64,000 nt of DNA from Hirschia maritima DSM 19733 (GTDB lineage Bacteria > Pseudomonadota > Alphaproteobacteria > Caulobacterales > Hyphomonadaceae): positions 62,001-126,000 of the forward strand of contig NZ_KB899549.1 in assembly GCF_000378345.1 (NCBI RefSeq), written 5' to 3'. Below the pieces are notes generated by a model. The model worked only from the letters and a program-made list of their open reading frames with translations, was not told the origin of the DNA and did not search any database. Below, piece by piece: positions 16,385 to 25,924 of this stretch (its first letter is position 1; every line of letters starts with the position of its first letter). The translations under genes and the position numbers were made by a program.

Positions 16385-19300
16385 TGAATTTATCACGCCC
16401 CTTCTCTGGCCTTCCCTTGTTCATGACTCGGCTTCAATCGGGTAGATTGTTGAAGTACACGTCATGGGCACTAATGATTGTACTTTTAGTCATTGTGCTG
16501 CTTCGTATAATCTTAGGAGGCCCAATTGGCCGTCAAATTGTTGAACACCAATTAGAAAGCCGCACGTTCTCTGGCCAATCAATCTCAATTGAAGATCTTC
16601 AAGGCGATGTTTTCGGTAAGTTTAAAATTGGGCAAATTCGAATTCACGATACTGAAGGTGAATGGCTAAATGCCTCGCAAATAGAGCTAAGTTGGTCCCC
16701 TTTAAGTATACTGAACAAAACGATACACGTTTCGAATGCAAGCGCACAGAGTGTCAATGTTTTAAGGCAACCAGCCCTAACACAAGTAACAACAAATTCT
16801 TCATCATCCAGCGATCAAAACTCACTAATCAGACATGCAAGAATCGAATTCGCTAATCTACAAAACATCAACATCCATGAAGATACAGGCCTTCCCAATA
16901 GTCTGCATAACATTACCTTCACCACAAACCTCGGTCACGTATCGGGTAACTTAAAACTGAACAGCTCAAGTGTGGGCCTCAGTGAAGATGGCAATACGGT
17001 TGGTATTGATAGTGAGGAAATCAATATTGATTTGGATTGGAATCCTCAAACCCTTCTCACGGGCAATGTTGATATTCAGATAGCTCAAAATGGCTTTATC
17101 GCCCATCTGCTTCCAACTACCCTAGACGCAGACCTAAGACTGAACTTCACAGGTCAAGGTGATCGCAAAAATTGGGATAGTCACGCCAACCTAAAATATG
17201 GCGATAAAACAATTGCCAGCATGAATGGCGTTTCCCAGAATGCCAATGCACACATAAATATGATCACCGATTTTGAAAACTTCCCACTCACCACAGTCAT
17301 CACAGAAAGACTAGGCACGACCCTAGAGTTTGATGTTCAAGCAGATCTAACTGAGCTAAAGAATTCTGATCTCGAGATTGCATTTATATCTCGCATGCTA
17401 GATTTCAAAACTTCTGGCTCTGCTAACATGAGAAAAATGGAGATGCTGGATTCATGGGAAATTTCAGCCAACGCTCACTCTCTTTCTCACATCAGCGGCA
17501 TCCCAAACCTTGAGGCAAAATCCTCTTTTTTTGAGGGAAACTGGTCGTATGCAGGACAAAAATTAGCTCTGAATGGAGAAGCTACCGCACAAAACCTGCG
17601 ATATGAAGATCAAAGCGTTCAATCTTTAAAGGCGAAACTAGCAATTGAATACGCCAACAACATCACCGAATTTTCAATCGCATCTGATATAGATACCCCC
17701 CGCTTCAACAATGCTCGCTTAAATCAGTTGATTGGCAACAAACTAAACATTGCAACAAAAGGATGCGCTGACCTTTCATCAAGTGATTTCTCGATAAACA
17801 AGTTGAACTTTCGTGCTGAAAAAATTGATGGAAGCGGCACATTTAGCCAGAGCTCAACGGGTAGAATTAATGCATCTATTTTAGCAAATGTAATTGAAGT
17901 TGGTACCCTATTACCTCAACTCAATGGTGATGTAGCTTTGTCTTCAACGATAGACCAACAACACCGCGACGCACCAATTACGATCAATACAGCTATCCAA
18001 AACACTAAATTATCATCTTCCAACACATATGTATCCGCATTTTTGAATAAACCGGCATCTTTCAATTCAATCACATCCATAGATAGTAAAGGCAAAATCG
18101 ACGTCACCGCTTCTATCAATGCAGGCAAAAACACAGCCACTTTGAGTGGGTATATTGAAGAAGATTATCTCGATGCGACACTTCAAGCCTCACTTCCCAA
18201 ATACACCGCCGAAAATCTAAATGCTCAACGCATTGAGTTTAAAGCAACAGCGAACGGGCCGATACATTCATTTCAAATCCAAACAGATTTATCATCTTCC
18301 GCGGCAATAATTTCGCAATTCGATTTCGATCAAATTGAGATCAAATCACTTGGCCAGTATTCAAACGGTCAGCTCAGCACGACTATCGATTACAAAGGCA
18401 ACGCGAATGCACAGCCATTTGCCGGACGTACGATTTTCTCTTTCAATGACGCATTAGAAGTACAACAGGTCAGCTTGGATTGGGCAGACCTGATACTAAG
18501 AGCAAACGGAAGCTATTCCTCTTCGACAAGCCCGATGGCGAATATTGAATTAACAGGCGATCTAAACGTTCTGGGAATCGATGGCTCGATAAAAGCCTCG
18601 AGCAAATTGTCTGAAGAAGGAATAAATTTCAAAGCTAGCGGCACAAACATTAAAGTCGGTCAAACAGTTTTGACCAACCCTAATTTAACTGCGTCGGGTA
18701 AAACAGAAAACTTTGATTTCAACTTTTCAGCCATAGGAATTACGAACTTGGCTGGAGTTGAGACACCTTTAAACTTTGAAATTGATGGGTCAGCTGATCG
18801 CAGAAACGCAGAACAAAGCATTGTATTTGATTTGGCCGGACAGATTGACGATGAGCGTTTCAATTCAAATGAAGCGATTTCTTTGCTTGCCAAAGATGGG
18901 AAACTTTCCGCTAAAGCAGACCTCAACATTTTAGGTGGAAACTTAGTTTTTCACGGAAATAAGTCCGAAACATCTGTTGGCTCAAATTTGGCGTTTACTG
19001 ATCTGGCATTAAACCGCATTACTCGCCTCTTGGGACGCGATGGTTTAACCGGGAACCTTTCCGGCAGCGCACAATGGGATGGACAGGACACAAATGCCAC
19101 CGGTACTTACCTTGTAGACCTCACCAATGCAGGTAGAGAGAATGATAGTATCGCCCACATCAACACAAGTATCACAGGCGAATTTATAGAAGGCCGTTTA
19201 GTTTCGGTTCTCGAGGCCCACAATGGAAGTGATTTAAACATAGATGCTGTGTTCTCCTTTCCAGCAATCGTAGAAAGCGGCATACCGTCCCTTGATACTG

Positions 19301-20580
19301 AAAATGTCGCGCGCTTGGATGTTGGAGCACTTGGCAAATTAGAAGCAGCTTGGGCGTTAATCGGATTAGACAGTGTCGATCTCAATGGCTTCTTTAATCT
19401 ATATGCCGAAGCAGAGGCACCTCTTCTTGATTTAAAACCCGTAGGAGACATCCAAGTTTCAGACGCGGCGTTTGAACATGAACGCTATGGCTCTCGCATG
19501 GAGAACGTTCAAGCAAGCGCTTCTTTTGACACTGAAAGCATACAAATCATCTCTGCCAATGCGGATGGCATAGATGGTGGGCACGTAGAAGGAACCGGAC
19601 AACTGTATTGGTCGTCTGAAGAAAAATCCGCTCTCAATGTCCAATTCAATAATTTTGGCGCAATCAAACAAAGTGGACTGCAAGCGAACCTAACCGGTGA
19701 AATGGACGTATCCAGAACACAACAAGGGCTTTTGATTGCGGGTGACCTCGAGGTGAATGAGGCTCATATCAATATTGCTCAGTTTGAAAGCACAGGGATT
19801 AAAACCATAAATGTAATCTTTAAAGATGAAATCAATGATCCCAATAACATTCCCAAGCGTATCTCACCTACTTCAAAAATGGCCCTTGATCTTAGTGTTG
19901 CAGCCGATCGCAAAATGTTTGTCACAGGTCGTGGGATTGATATTGAATTGTCAGCCGACATGCAAATCGAAGGCACACTTAAAACACCTGACGTACGCGG
20001 AGCAGCCAATATTGTCCGCGGAGACTTTTCGCTATTAGGCCAACCTTTTGAATTCTCAAACGGAGTTGTGAGAGTAGATGGTAACCCATTAGAGGCTACG
20101 ACAGATTTAAAAGCTGATCGAACATCAGACGGCGTTACATCCTCCATCAATGTGTCAGGAACTTTGCGTTCTCCAAACATTAGCTTTTCTTCTACTCCGT
20201 CGCTTCCAGAAGATGAAATTATTTCACGATTACTTTTTGGACGAGCCCCAACACAATTAAGTCCGTTTGAAGCGGCTCAACTCGCGCTAGCTGCCACCGA
20301 CATGACAAGCAATGGTGAAGGCTTTACACCACTTGCTGACATACAAAATGCATTCGGCTTAGATCGCCTTTCCATATCTCAAGACGCACAAAGCAACCCG
20401 CAACTGGAAACAGGAAAATATCTGGCTGAAGATGTTTATGTCGAATTGCGAAGTCGCGCGAATGGTCAAGCAGATCTGGCGGTAGAATGGGAAGCGATAG
20501 AAGACGTGGAAGTAGCTACCGTATTTGGAAATGAAACCGGCGCACGGGTATCAGTGCAATGGAAAAAAGAGTTGGATTAG
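16384..20580 (+). CDS. tamB: translocation and assembly module protein TamB
   Basis: This 1398-residue protein is the inner-membrane-anchored, periplasm-spanning partner of TamA and belongs to the AsmA-like bridge proteins. One N-terminal membrane segment (about residues 20-42) is followed by a very long beta-rich, repetitive region, expected to form a lipid-carrying groove. The conserved C-terminal TamB domain covers roughly the last 350 residues (IELSADMQIEGTLKTPDVRG, SLPEDEIISRLLFGR) and ends in VSVQWKKELD. The start codon overlaps the tamA stop. Length and layout are normal for alphaproteobacterial TamB. Confidence 0.93.
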   Translation: MNLSRPFSGLPLFMTRLQSGRLLKYTSWALMIVLLVIVLLRIILGGPIGRQIVEHQLESRTFSGQSISIEDLQGDVFGKFKIGQIRIHDTEGEWLNASQIELSWSPLSILNKTIHVSNASAQSVNVLRQPALTQVTTNSSSSSDQNSLIRHARIEFANLQNINIHEDTGLPNSLHNITFTTNLGHVSGNLKLNSSSVGLSEDGNTVGIDSEEINIDLDWNPQTLLTGNVDIQIAQNGFIAHLLPTTLDADLRLNFTGQGDRKNWDSHANLKYGDKTIASMNGVSQNANAHINMITDFENFPLTTVITERLGTTLEFDVQADLTELKNSDLEIAFISRMLDFKTSGSANMRKMEMLDSWEISANAHSLSHISGIPNLEAKSSFFEGNWSYAGQKLALNGEATAQNLRYEDQSVQSLKAKLAIEYANNITEFSIASDIDTPRFNNARLNQLIGNKLNIATKGCADLSSSDFSINKLNFRAEKIDGSGTFSQSSTGRINASILANVIEVGTLLPQLNGDVALSSTIDQQHRDAPITINTAIQNTKLSSSNTYVSAFLNKPASFNSITSIDSKGKIDVTASINAGKNTATLSGYIEEDYLDATLQASLPKYTAENLNAQRIEFKATANGPIHSFQIQTDLSSSAAIISQFDFDQIEIKSLGQYSNGQLSTTIDYKGNANAQPFAGRTIFSFNDALEVQQVSLDWADLILRANGSYSSSTSPMANIELTGDLNVLGIDGSIKASSKLSEEGINFKASGTNIKVGQTVLTNPNLTASGKTENFDFNFSAIGITNLAGVETPLNFEIDGSADRRNAEQSIVFDLAGQIDDERFNSNEAISLLAKDGKLSAKADLNILGGNLVFHGNKSETSVGSNLAFTDLALNRITRLLGRDGLTGNLSGSAQWDGQDTNATGTYLVDLTNAGRENDSIAHINTSITGEFIEGRLVSVLEAHNGSDLNIDAVFSFPAIVESGIPSLDTENVARLDVGALGKLEAAWALIGLDSVDLNGFFNLYAEAEAPLLDLKPVGDIQVSDAAFEHERYGSRMENVQASASFDTESIQIISANADGIDGGHVEGTGQLYWSSEEKSALNVQFNNFGAIKQSGLQANLTGEMDVSRTQQGLLIAGDLEVNEAHINIAQFESTGIKTINVIFKDEINDPNNIPKRISPTSKMALDLSVAADRKMFVTGRGIDIELSADMQIEGTLKTPDVRGAANIVRGDFSLLGQPFEFSNGVVRVDGNPLEATTDLKADRTSDGVTSSINVSGTLRSPNISFSSTPSLPEDEIISRLLFGRAPTQLSPFEAAQLALAATDMTSNGEGFTPLADIQNAFGLDRLSISQDAQSNPQLETGKYLAEDVYVELRSRANGQADLAVEWEAIEDVEVATVFGNETGARVSVQWKKELD

Positions 20581-20691
20581 TCCAGCTCTACAAAACTGTA
20601 TAGAACAAAAACTTTCTGCTGACGAAACCTTCCAAACCTGCCTATATATTCCCAAATAGAAGCAGTATGTTTCACATTAGAATGGACTATC

Positions 20692-21486
20692 ATGGCTAAC
20701 ACCAGTTCTCGTGCGCCCTTTGTAGAATCTCCTGGATTATCTCCTTTTACAATGAACTGGCGTCACGGTTTCTTTGGTCGTCAGGGCGGCGTTTCAACTG
20801 GCATTTATAAAAGTCTCAACACGGGCCCCGGCTCAAACGATCAGGGCAATAGAGTCAAAGCTAATCGTGATCGTATTTGTACAACACTGGGTGCATTGCC
20901 AGGTCGCATGATTACACTGCGCCAAGCTCACACCAATAAAGCGATAATAGTCGATGGACCTATGGCTATTGCTCAAGCGCCTGAAGCAGACGCTATCGTA
21001 ACCTCTACCCCCGGCCTCGTTATCACTGCATTGGCAGCTGATTGTGCTCCTGTTCTTATCGGCGACCCGCAAGCAAATGTAATTTCTGCAGTTCACGCTG
21101 GATGGAAAGGTGCCGTAACAGGGGTAATCGAAGCAGCGATAGAAAAAATGATAACTCTAGGTGCAACACCCGAAAACATGATTGCATCCGTTGGGCCATG
21201 CATCAGCCAAGATAGTTTTGAAGTTGGCCCTGACTTTGAAAAGGCCTTCTTAGATATTTCACCTTGGTGTGCCAATTTATTCGAAGATGGCGAAGGTGAT
21301 CGGTTACATTTTGATCTTAAGCGTTATTGCCGCGCTCGCCTTATTCGCGCCGGTGTTGCAAGAAGTGAAGCAATTGAAGAAGACACTGTAACCCAGCCTG
21401 ATAAATACTTTTCATATCGACGTTCAAAAAAGTTGGAAGAGTCTGATTACGGACGAAATGCGTCTTCAATAATGCTGGTCGCCTAG
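20692..21486 (+). CDS. pgeF: PgeF/YfiH-family protein (peptidoglycan editing factor, LACC1-like)
   Basis: Members remove wrongly incorporated amino acids from peptidoglycan precursors (E. coli YfiH/PgeF) and show purine nucleoside phosphorylase activity in other species; older databases call them polyphenol oxidases. The 264-residue protein shows the N-terminal GFFGRQGGVSTGIYKSLN, then the zinc-site residues in RQAHTNKA, AADCAPVLIGD and SAVHAGWKGAV, and the GPCISQDSFEVG motif. The C-terminus has SYRRSKKLEESDYGRNAS, where the family usually has an arginine-rich motif. No signal peptide. It follows tamB by 111 bases. Confidence 0.92.
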   Translation: MANTSSRAPFVESPGLSPFTMNWRHGFFGRQGGVSTGIYKSLNTGPGSNDQGNRVKANRDRICTTLGALPGRMITLRQAHTNKAIIVDGPMAIAQAPEADAIVTSTPGLVITALAADCAPVLIGDPQANVISAVHAGWKGAVTGVIEAAIEKMITLGATPENMIASVGPCISQDSFEVGPDFEKAFLDISPWCANLFEDGEGDRLHFDLKRYCRARLIRAGVARSEAIEEDTVTQPDKYFSYRRSKKLEESDYGRNASSIMLVA

Positions 21487-21653
21487 AGAAATCCCCTATC
21501 AAGTGTGGCGTATATACATTGCCTGAAATTTTAATGGATAAGAACAGCTTTTGCTGTTGCGAGAATTCACAGATTGAGACAAAAGCTTTACAAATTCAGC
21601 TCGCCGGGGACTGTATTGGGGCGAGTTACTAAATAAGCGGAACCTTTAGGGCG

Positions 21654-22598
21654 ATGGGCGAAATGAAACTTATTACGTGTAACTCCAATACAGAATTAGC
21701 AAAAGATGTCGCGTCTTATCTTGATGCACGGCTAACAGAAGCAGATGTGAAGACATTTGCAGACAATGAAGTCTTTGTGCGTATCAATGAAAACGTTCGT
21801 GGACATGATGTTTTCTTAATCCAGTCCACTTCAGCACCTGCCAATGATCATTTGATGGAATTATTGATTACATGTGACGCTCTGGTCCGAGCTTCTGCAC
21901 GCCGTATAACAGCGGTGATCCCATATTACGGTTACGCCCGCCAAGATCGCAAAACAGATGGCCGCACCCCTATTTCTGCTAAACTTGTTGCGAACCTCAT
22001 TCATAAAGCAGGTGCTGATCGCGTCCTAACGGTGGATCTCCATGCAGGTCAAATTCAAGGTTTCTTTGATATTCCCACAGATAACCTGATCGCAGGGCCA
22101 GTGTTTGTTCAAGACATCAAAGAGAAATATGGCCCCAAAGATGTCATGGTTGTTTCACCAGATGTCGGCGGTGTGGTTCGAGCACGTGCTCTGGCGGATC
22201 GCCTGAACTGTGACCTCGCTATCGTAGATAAACGTCGCCCTAAAGCAGGTGTCTCTGAAGTCATGAACATCATTGGAGATGTTAAAGGCCGTGCCTGTAT
22301 TATGGTCGACGACATGACCGATAGTGGTGGTACTCTTTGCAATGCAGCTGATGCTATGCTCGATGCCGGTGCAAAGTCAGTGTCTGCTTATGTAACTCAC
22401 GGCGTATTATCCCCTGGGGCAGCCGCGAGAATTGATAAATCGCGCCTTAAAGAGCTAGTGTGTACAGATTCTATTGCGGCTTCAGATGAAGTTGCAAATG
22501 CCAAGAAGATACGCCGTGTATCAATCGCACCACTTATCGGTGAAGCAATCAGACGTGTTGCAAACGAAGAGTCTGTCTCAAAACTCTTCGATTACTAA
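21654..22598 (+). CDS. prs: ribose-phosphate pyrophosphokinase (PRPP synthetase)
   Basis: The enzyme makes PRPP from ribose 5-phosphate and ATP for nucleotide, His and Trp synthesis. The 314-residue protein has the family signatures [35 protein letters not shown], the divalent-cation motif [17 protein letters not shown] and the PRPP loop [13 protein letters not shown]. The ATG at 21654 gives MGEMKLITC; an ATG at 21663 would give the more typical MKLITC. Spacing to upstream purines does not settle this. A strong terminator follows. PgeF upstream is on the same strand, but the gap of 167 bases suggests a separate promoter. Confidence 0.96.
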   Translation: MGEMKLITCNSNTELAKDVASYLDARLTEADVKTFADNEVFVRINENVRGHDVFLIQSTSAPANDHLMELLITCDALVRASARRITAVIPYYGYARQDRKTDGRTPISAKLVANLIHKAGADRVLTVDLHAGQIQGFFDIPTDNLIAGPVFVQDIKEKYGPKDVMVVSPDVGGVVRARALADRLNCDLAIVDKRRPKAGVSEVMNIIGDVKGRACIMVDDMTDSGGTLCNAADAMLDAGAKSVSAYVTHGVLSPGAAARIDKSRLKELVCTDSIAASDEVANAKKIRRVSIAPLIGEAIRRVANEESVSKLFDY

Positions 22599-22626
22599 AA
22601 ACGTAAGAAACACAATTTGAAAATAC

Positions 22627-22661
22627 AAAAACGCAGCTCTGGGGCAACAGAGCTGCGTTTT
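22627..22661 (+). terminator. rho-independent terminator of prs
   Basis: AAAACGCAGCTCTG and CAGAGCTGCGTTTT form a perfect arm pair around a GGGCAA loop, ending in Ts. It lies about 30 bases after the prs stop. The A run on the 5' side makes it usable in both directions. Confidence 0.9.
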
Positions 22662-22721
22662 CTATGACATAATACCAATTCGGGGGTCCGGCCCTAGCTA
22701 GCAAAAGTCAATTCCGCATCG

Positions 22722-22739
22722 TAACTTTACGTAAAGTTA
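22722..22739. repeat. perfect 18-base palindrome between convergent genes
   Basis: TAACTTTAC and GTAAAGTTA are exact reverse complements with no spacer. The palindrome lies between the prs terminator and the 3' end of the M56/M23 peptidase gene. A protein-binding site is more likely than a hairpin because there is no loop, but no gene start is near. Role unknown. Confidence 0.6.
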
Positions 22740-22841
22740 TAACACAAATACTAGATAACTTCTAATCAAATAAAGTTTAGATGAACTATCCCGCAAATTT
22801 AGAACTGCTTTTACTATAAAATCCCTACCTTTACATTGTGT

Positions 22842-25292
22842 TTAATTTGCTGAAGCATAGCTTTTACTTCGGAGAGATTTTCGAGCATCAGCCAATTGTT
22901 CTGCTACTTGAGAACGAGCATTTTCTACCGCTGATTTGGCCATTTGTAGCCCTTTCAACTCTGACTTAGACTCAATACCTTTTTGCTTCTCAGCAGCATC
23001 ACATTGCTTTGAAAGAGATAACACTTCAGCATCTAACTCTTTCAAAGCATTCTCCAAAGCAACCACCTGTGCTTTGGCAGCTTGCTGCTGTCCTGCCCAC
23101 GTCCAGTTATGAGCAAAAGCTTGAGAAGACGCCATTTGAGCTTCAGCGAATGCTTTTGCATGAGCTTTTGCATCCTCTTTTCGTTGCAAACTCTCCTCAA
23201 AACGCTCAGCAGATCTTTCCACAGTCTTTTCAAACGCCCTAGCGTCTGACTCTATGCGACGTTCCAGACTATTTGCCCAACTCTCGATACGACGCTCCAC
23301 AGTTGCTGCACGTTCCTCGATACGTCTTTCAAGCTGAACTTCCATCTGCTCAGTACGACGCTCAGCAAGTTCATCACGCTTTTCCCGTTGCTCGTTTTCT
23401 CTCTGCGCAACATCTCGGACCGCTTCAGCTAAATCCTTGCGCCAGGTGATCCAATCATCTGTTGTTTCTATTTTCTTACCTTTGACCCACACACCTAGTT
23501 TTTGATCTGGTACATCCGAAGAGCCAGCGATGAACTTGACATAATCACCATTCACCTCGGTGTAGGAATATTTCTTTTTCCCCCACCCTTTAATGAGATT
23601 TGGCGTCAAATCTCCTGCAAGTGGATTAAATTCAATATACGCATCCCCAGCTTTTGAAACTTGGACACGACCGTCATCCAGATAGGTAATACCAGTCACT
23701 TTAACTTTAGGCGGCGCTGGTGGTTTGGGTGGCTCGAGAGGAGCGATACGATCTGTTATTTTTTGGGGCTTTGCTTCTTTTGGAAGAACAATACCTAATT
23801 CACGAATTTGCTTTGCTCTCAATTCCAAAGCAGGAATTAGCGCAACACCCATGCGCTCAGGATCATAAGTGCCAAGCTCACGGCTGGTATTATAATCAGG
23901 TTTTGGCCCATGCAGTTCTAAGTGCAAATGTGGCCCTGTAGCTCTGCCCGTCTCACCAACAGTTGCGATCACGTCTCCAGCATGAACTGATTGACCTTCC
24001 TCAACAAGGATTTCATCCAATTGACCATATCTGGTCAACCATTCCTCATTGTGTTTGATCTCAATCGCATTACCATAACCGTCCTTGGTTCCAACAAATA
24101 CGACCTGACCTTTAGCTGGAACATGAATTTCAGTACCAATCTTGGCGGCAATGTCCACGCCTGAATGCCACGCTACCTTCTTAGTGAAAGGATCTTTGCG
24201 CTTACCATATGCAGAAGACAATTTGGCTCGGCCAGATTCGATAACCGTTGCTGAAAAATCAGGAATAGGTGCCCTAACCTTTTCAGCACCAGCTCCTTGC
24301 GCAGCAGCTAGGGGCAACCCAGCTGCCAAAAACAAACCAAATGCAGCTAGTCCAACTAACGAAGAATTCCCCTGAGAATTTGCAACAGCGATCTTCACGC
24401 GCTCGGTTAGTTCTTTATCTTTATTGAATGGGAACATGGCGGCCGCAGGTGCGCGGGTTGGCAGCCCTTCAGCAAAACGCGCTGCCGCAACAAGTGCTCT
24501 CGCATATACTGTAGGCGGCGCTTTTGAAACCAACATTGCTTCATCACAAGCGATCTCTCGCGCTCTATCCAATTCTGTACGTACAAGCCAAGCAAACGGA
24601 TTGAACCACAAGACATCTGCAACAATACGTTCAAATGGACGCCATACCGCATCTAACCGACGCACGTGCATCAATTCATGACCTACAACTAGCGCCATCT
24701 CTTCTTGGCTTAATTGACGTTCCAATCCATTCGGAAGGTAAACAACTGGCTTGAAAACACCTTGTGTAAATGGAGAATAATCGCCGGGCAAAAGCCGAAA
24801 TTCTGTTTTTCTTTGCAGACCTAATCTCTCGTTCCAAAAGTCAGCAGAAGAAAGAACAGCACGACTGAATACAGGCTCGGACTTACTTGTGATGACACCC
24901 AACTCTTTACGTGCCCAACGCGCGCGAAAAGCACGGAACATCCAACCTAATGCAAGAAACGCAAGAGCAGCTGTAGCCAAGTCAAACTCAAATGGAAGCC
25001 CTTGAGGCGCTTCCTGCGCAGCAGGTTGAGCCATTGTTGGCATTTCATCCAAAACGACAGGAATCGAAGGCGCTTGTCCTTCCCCATAATTCCAAACGGG
25101 ATCCATTCCACCCGGTCCAGATAGCGCATAAATCAAAGCGACGGGAAACGGAACTAACAGCATAATGCTCGTGCATCGCCACATCAATTGCCTTGTACGA
25201 CCGGAAAGCCCTAACCGCTGAATTCCTGCCGCTGCCACCGTCACTAATCCTCCCCAGATTATAGAAAGGACGAGAAGCATAACAAAGCTCAT
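22842..25292 (-). CDS. M56/M23 double metallopeptidase membrane protein (BlaR1-like sensor fused to a LytM domain)
   Basis: The N-terminal part is a BlaR1/MecR1-like M56 peptidase. It has membrane segments at about 1-20, 35-60 and 105-120, the zinc motif HELMH near residue 207 with the third ligand in REIACDEAML, and another membrane segment at about 308-330. The sensor part is not a penicillin-binding domain but an M23 (LytM/peptidoglycan endopeptidase) domain, with WHSGVDIA near 374 and GPHLHLEL near 454. A Pro-rich linker and a beta region follow, then about 200 residues of charged coiled coil (RRTEQMEVQLERRIEERAA). It starts 3 bases after blaI and is surely co-transcribed. Expected role: sensing or cutting cell wall and relieving BlaI-type repression. 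That is inference. Confidence 0.87.
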   Translation of the reverse strand: MSFVMLLVLSIIWGGLVTVAAAGIQRLGLSGRTRQLMWRCTSIMLLVPFPVALIYALSGPGGMDPVWNYGEGQAPSIPVVLDEMPTMAQPAAQEAPQGLPFEFDLATAALAFLALGWMFRAFRARWARKELGVITSKSEPVFSRAVLSSADFWNERLGLQRKTEFRLLPGDYSPFTQGVFKPVVYLPNGLERQLSQEEMALVVGHELMHVRRLDAVWRPFERIVADVLWFNPFAWLVRTELDRAREIACDEAMLVSKAPPTVYARALVAAARFAEGLPTRAPAAAMFPFNKDKELTERVKIAVANSQGNSSLVGLAAFGLFLAAGLPLAAAQGAGAEKVRAPIPDFSATVIESGRAKLSSAYGKRKDPFTKKVAWHSGVDIAAKIGTEIHVPAKGQVVFVGTKDGYGNAIEIKHNEEWLTRYGQLDEILVEEGQSVHAGDVIATVGETGRATGPHLHLELHGPKPDYNTSRELGTYDPERMGVALIPALELRAKQIRELGIVLPKEAKPQKITDRIAPLEPPKPPAPPKVKVTGITYLDDGRVQVSKAGDAYIEFNPLAGDLTPNLIKGWGKKKYSYTEVNGDYVKFIAGSSDVPDQKLGVWVKGKKIETTDDWITWRKDLAEAVRDVAQRENEQREKRDELAERRTEQMEVQLERRIEERAATVERRIESWANSLERRIESDARAFEKTVERSAERFEESLQRKEDAKAHAKAFAEAQMASSQAFAHNWTWAGQQQAAKAQVVALENALKELDAEVLSLSKQCDAAEKQKGIESKSELKGLQMAKSAVENARSQVAEQLADARKSLRSKSYASAN

Positions 25293-25295
25293 TTT

Positions 25296-25673
25296 TTACT
25301 CTCCAGTAGCAGAAGACGTATTTATTAGAGAATCAAGTTCGTCTAGTTCATCAGAAGTTAGGTGCGGGCTTCCTGCAAACATGGATACTGGAAGGTCTCC
25401 TTCAATATCCATTACTTTTCGAGTAAGGTCTTTTACCAAACCACTGAACACTTCAACTTTAGACAAAGCCGCGTCAAATACCGTAATTCCGTGCACATCT
25501 CGACGAGTGAGCCATGTTTTATCAGTCATGCGGTTAATAACGGTTCGAGTTGTAGAGTAACTCCAACCAGTCTCTTCAGAAACACCATCATGGACTTCTC
25601 TTGCGCTCTGCTCACCCACGGTCCAAAAATGCTTAAGGACGGTCAATTCAGATTTATTCGGCTGTTGGCTCAT
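25296..25673 (-). CDS. BlaI/MecI/CopY family transcriptional repressor
   Basis: The 125-residue protein is a winged-helix repressor. It has the family N-terminus ELTVLKHFWTVGEQSAREVH, the recognition region GWSYSTTRTVINRMTDKTWL and a helical dimerisation part with the usual LSKVEVFSGLVKDL. I chose the ATG at 25673 (MSQQPNKSE) because it matches the family start and has GAGAGA upstream; an in-frame ATG at 25736 would add 21 charged residues. It stands directly upstream of the M56/M23 peptidase gene, the standard repressor-sensor pair. Candidate operators TACACATGTA and TGTCAT-N6-ATGACA lie upstream, so it probably represses its own operon. Confidence 0.92.
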   Translation of the reverse strand: MSQQPNKSELTVLKHFWTVGEQSAREVHDGVSEETGWSYSTTRTVINRMTDKTWLTRRDVHGITVFDAALSKVEVFSGLVKDLTRKVMDIEGDLPVSMFAGSPHLTSDELDELDSLINTSSATGE

Positions 25674-25702
25674 ATTTTTCTCTCGCTCTTTAGCTGGCGA
25701 AT

Positions 25703-25720
25703 TGTCATGCTCGTATGACA
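25703..25720. promoter_or_regulatory. dyad TGTCAT-N6-ATGACA in the blaI leader
   Basis: A perfect 6-6-6 inverted repeat, TGTCAT GCTCGT ATGACA, lies 30 bases before the blaI start and just downstream of the candidate promoter. The position suits a repressor operator. It may be bound by the BlaI-type protein; this is inferred. Confidence 0.45.
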
Positions 25721-25732
25721 CATTTATTTTAG

Positions 25733-25761
25733 ACACTACACATGTAACACACCACTGTCAA
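25733..25761 (-). promoter_or_regulatory. candidate promoter and BlaI-type operator of the blaI operon
   Basis: On the minus strand TTGACA (25761-25756) is a perfect -35 box, and TAGTGT (25738-25733), 17 bases on, is a weak -10 box. Across the spacer and -10 edge lies TACACATGTA (25737-25746), a match to the TACA-N2-TGTA core of Bla/Mec operators as I recall it. Binding there would block RNA polymerase. Confidence 0.5.
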
Positions 25762-25804
25762 AAAGAATCTATTTGCCACAATTAGATGCGCCTCTATCCA
25801 ACAC

Positions 25805-25833
25805 TTGCAATTATCACGCACAGCACATATAAG
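25805..25833 (+). promoter_or_regulatory. candidate promoter of rplY
   Basis: TTGCAA (25805-25810) and TATAAG (25828-25833) are 17 bases apart, about 90 bases before the rplY ATG. Both boxes match consensus in four or five positions. Confidence 0.5.
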
Positions 25834-25924
25834 CCGCCCTTCAACTCCAAGGGCATGACAGCCCTGTGATGTTTGGGGGCGCGTGACATGGTGTGACGTG
25901 AGCCTCAGGACGGAAGGATATAAA

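Noticed and set aside
20568-20589. Stem of nine pairs around the tamB stop codon
   Set aside because: No T run follows, one pair is a wobble and the arm is part of the coding sequence, so a terminator is not supported.
21542-21590. AGCTTTTG ... CAAAAGCT inverted repeat upstream of prs
   Set aside because: The arms are short and AT-rich with a loop of more than 25 bases. No regulator or riboswitch pattern could be tied to it.
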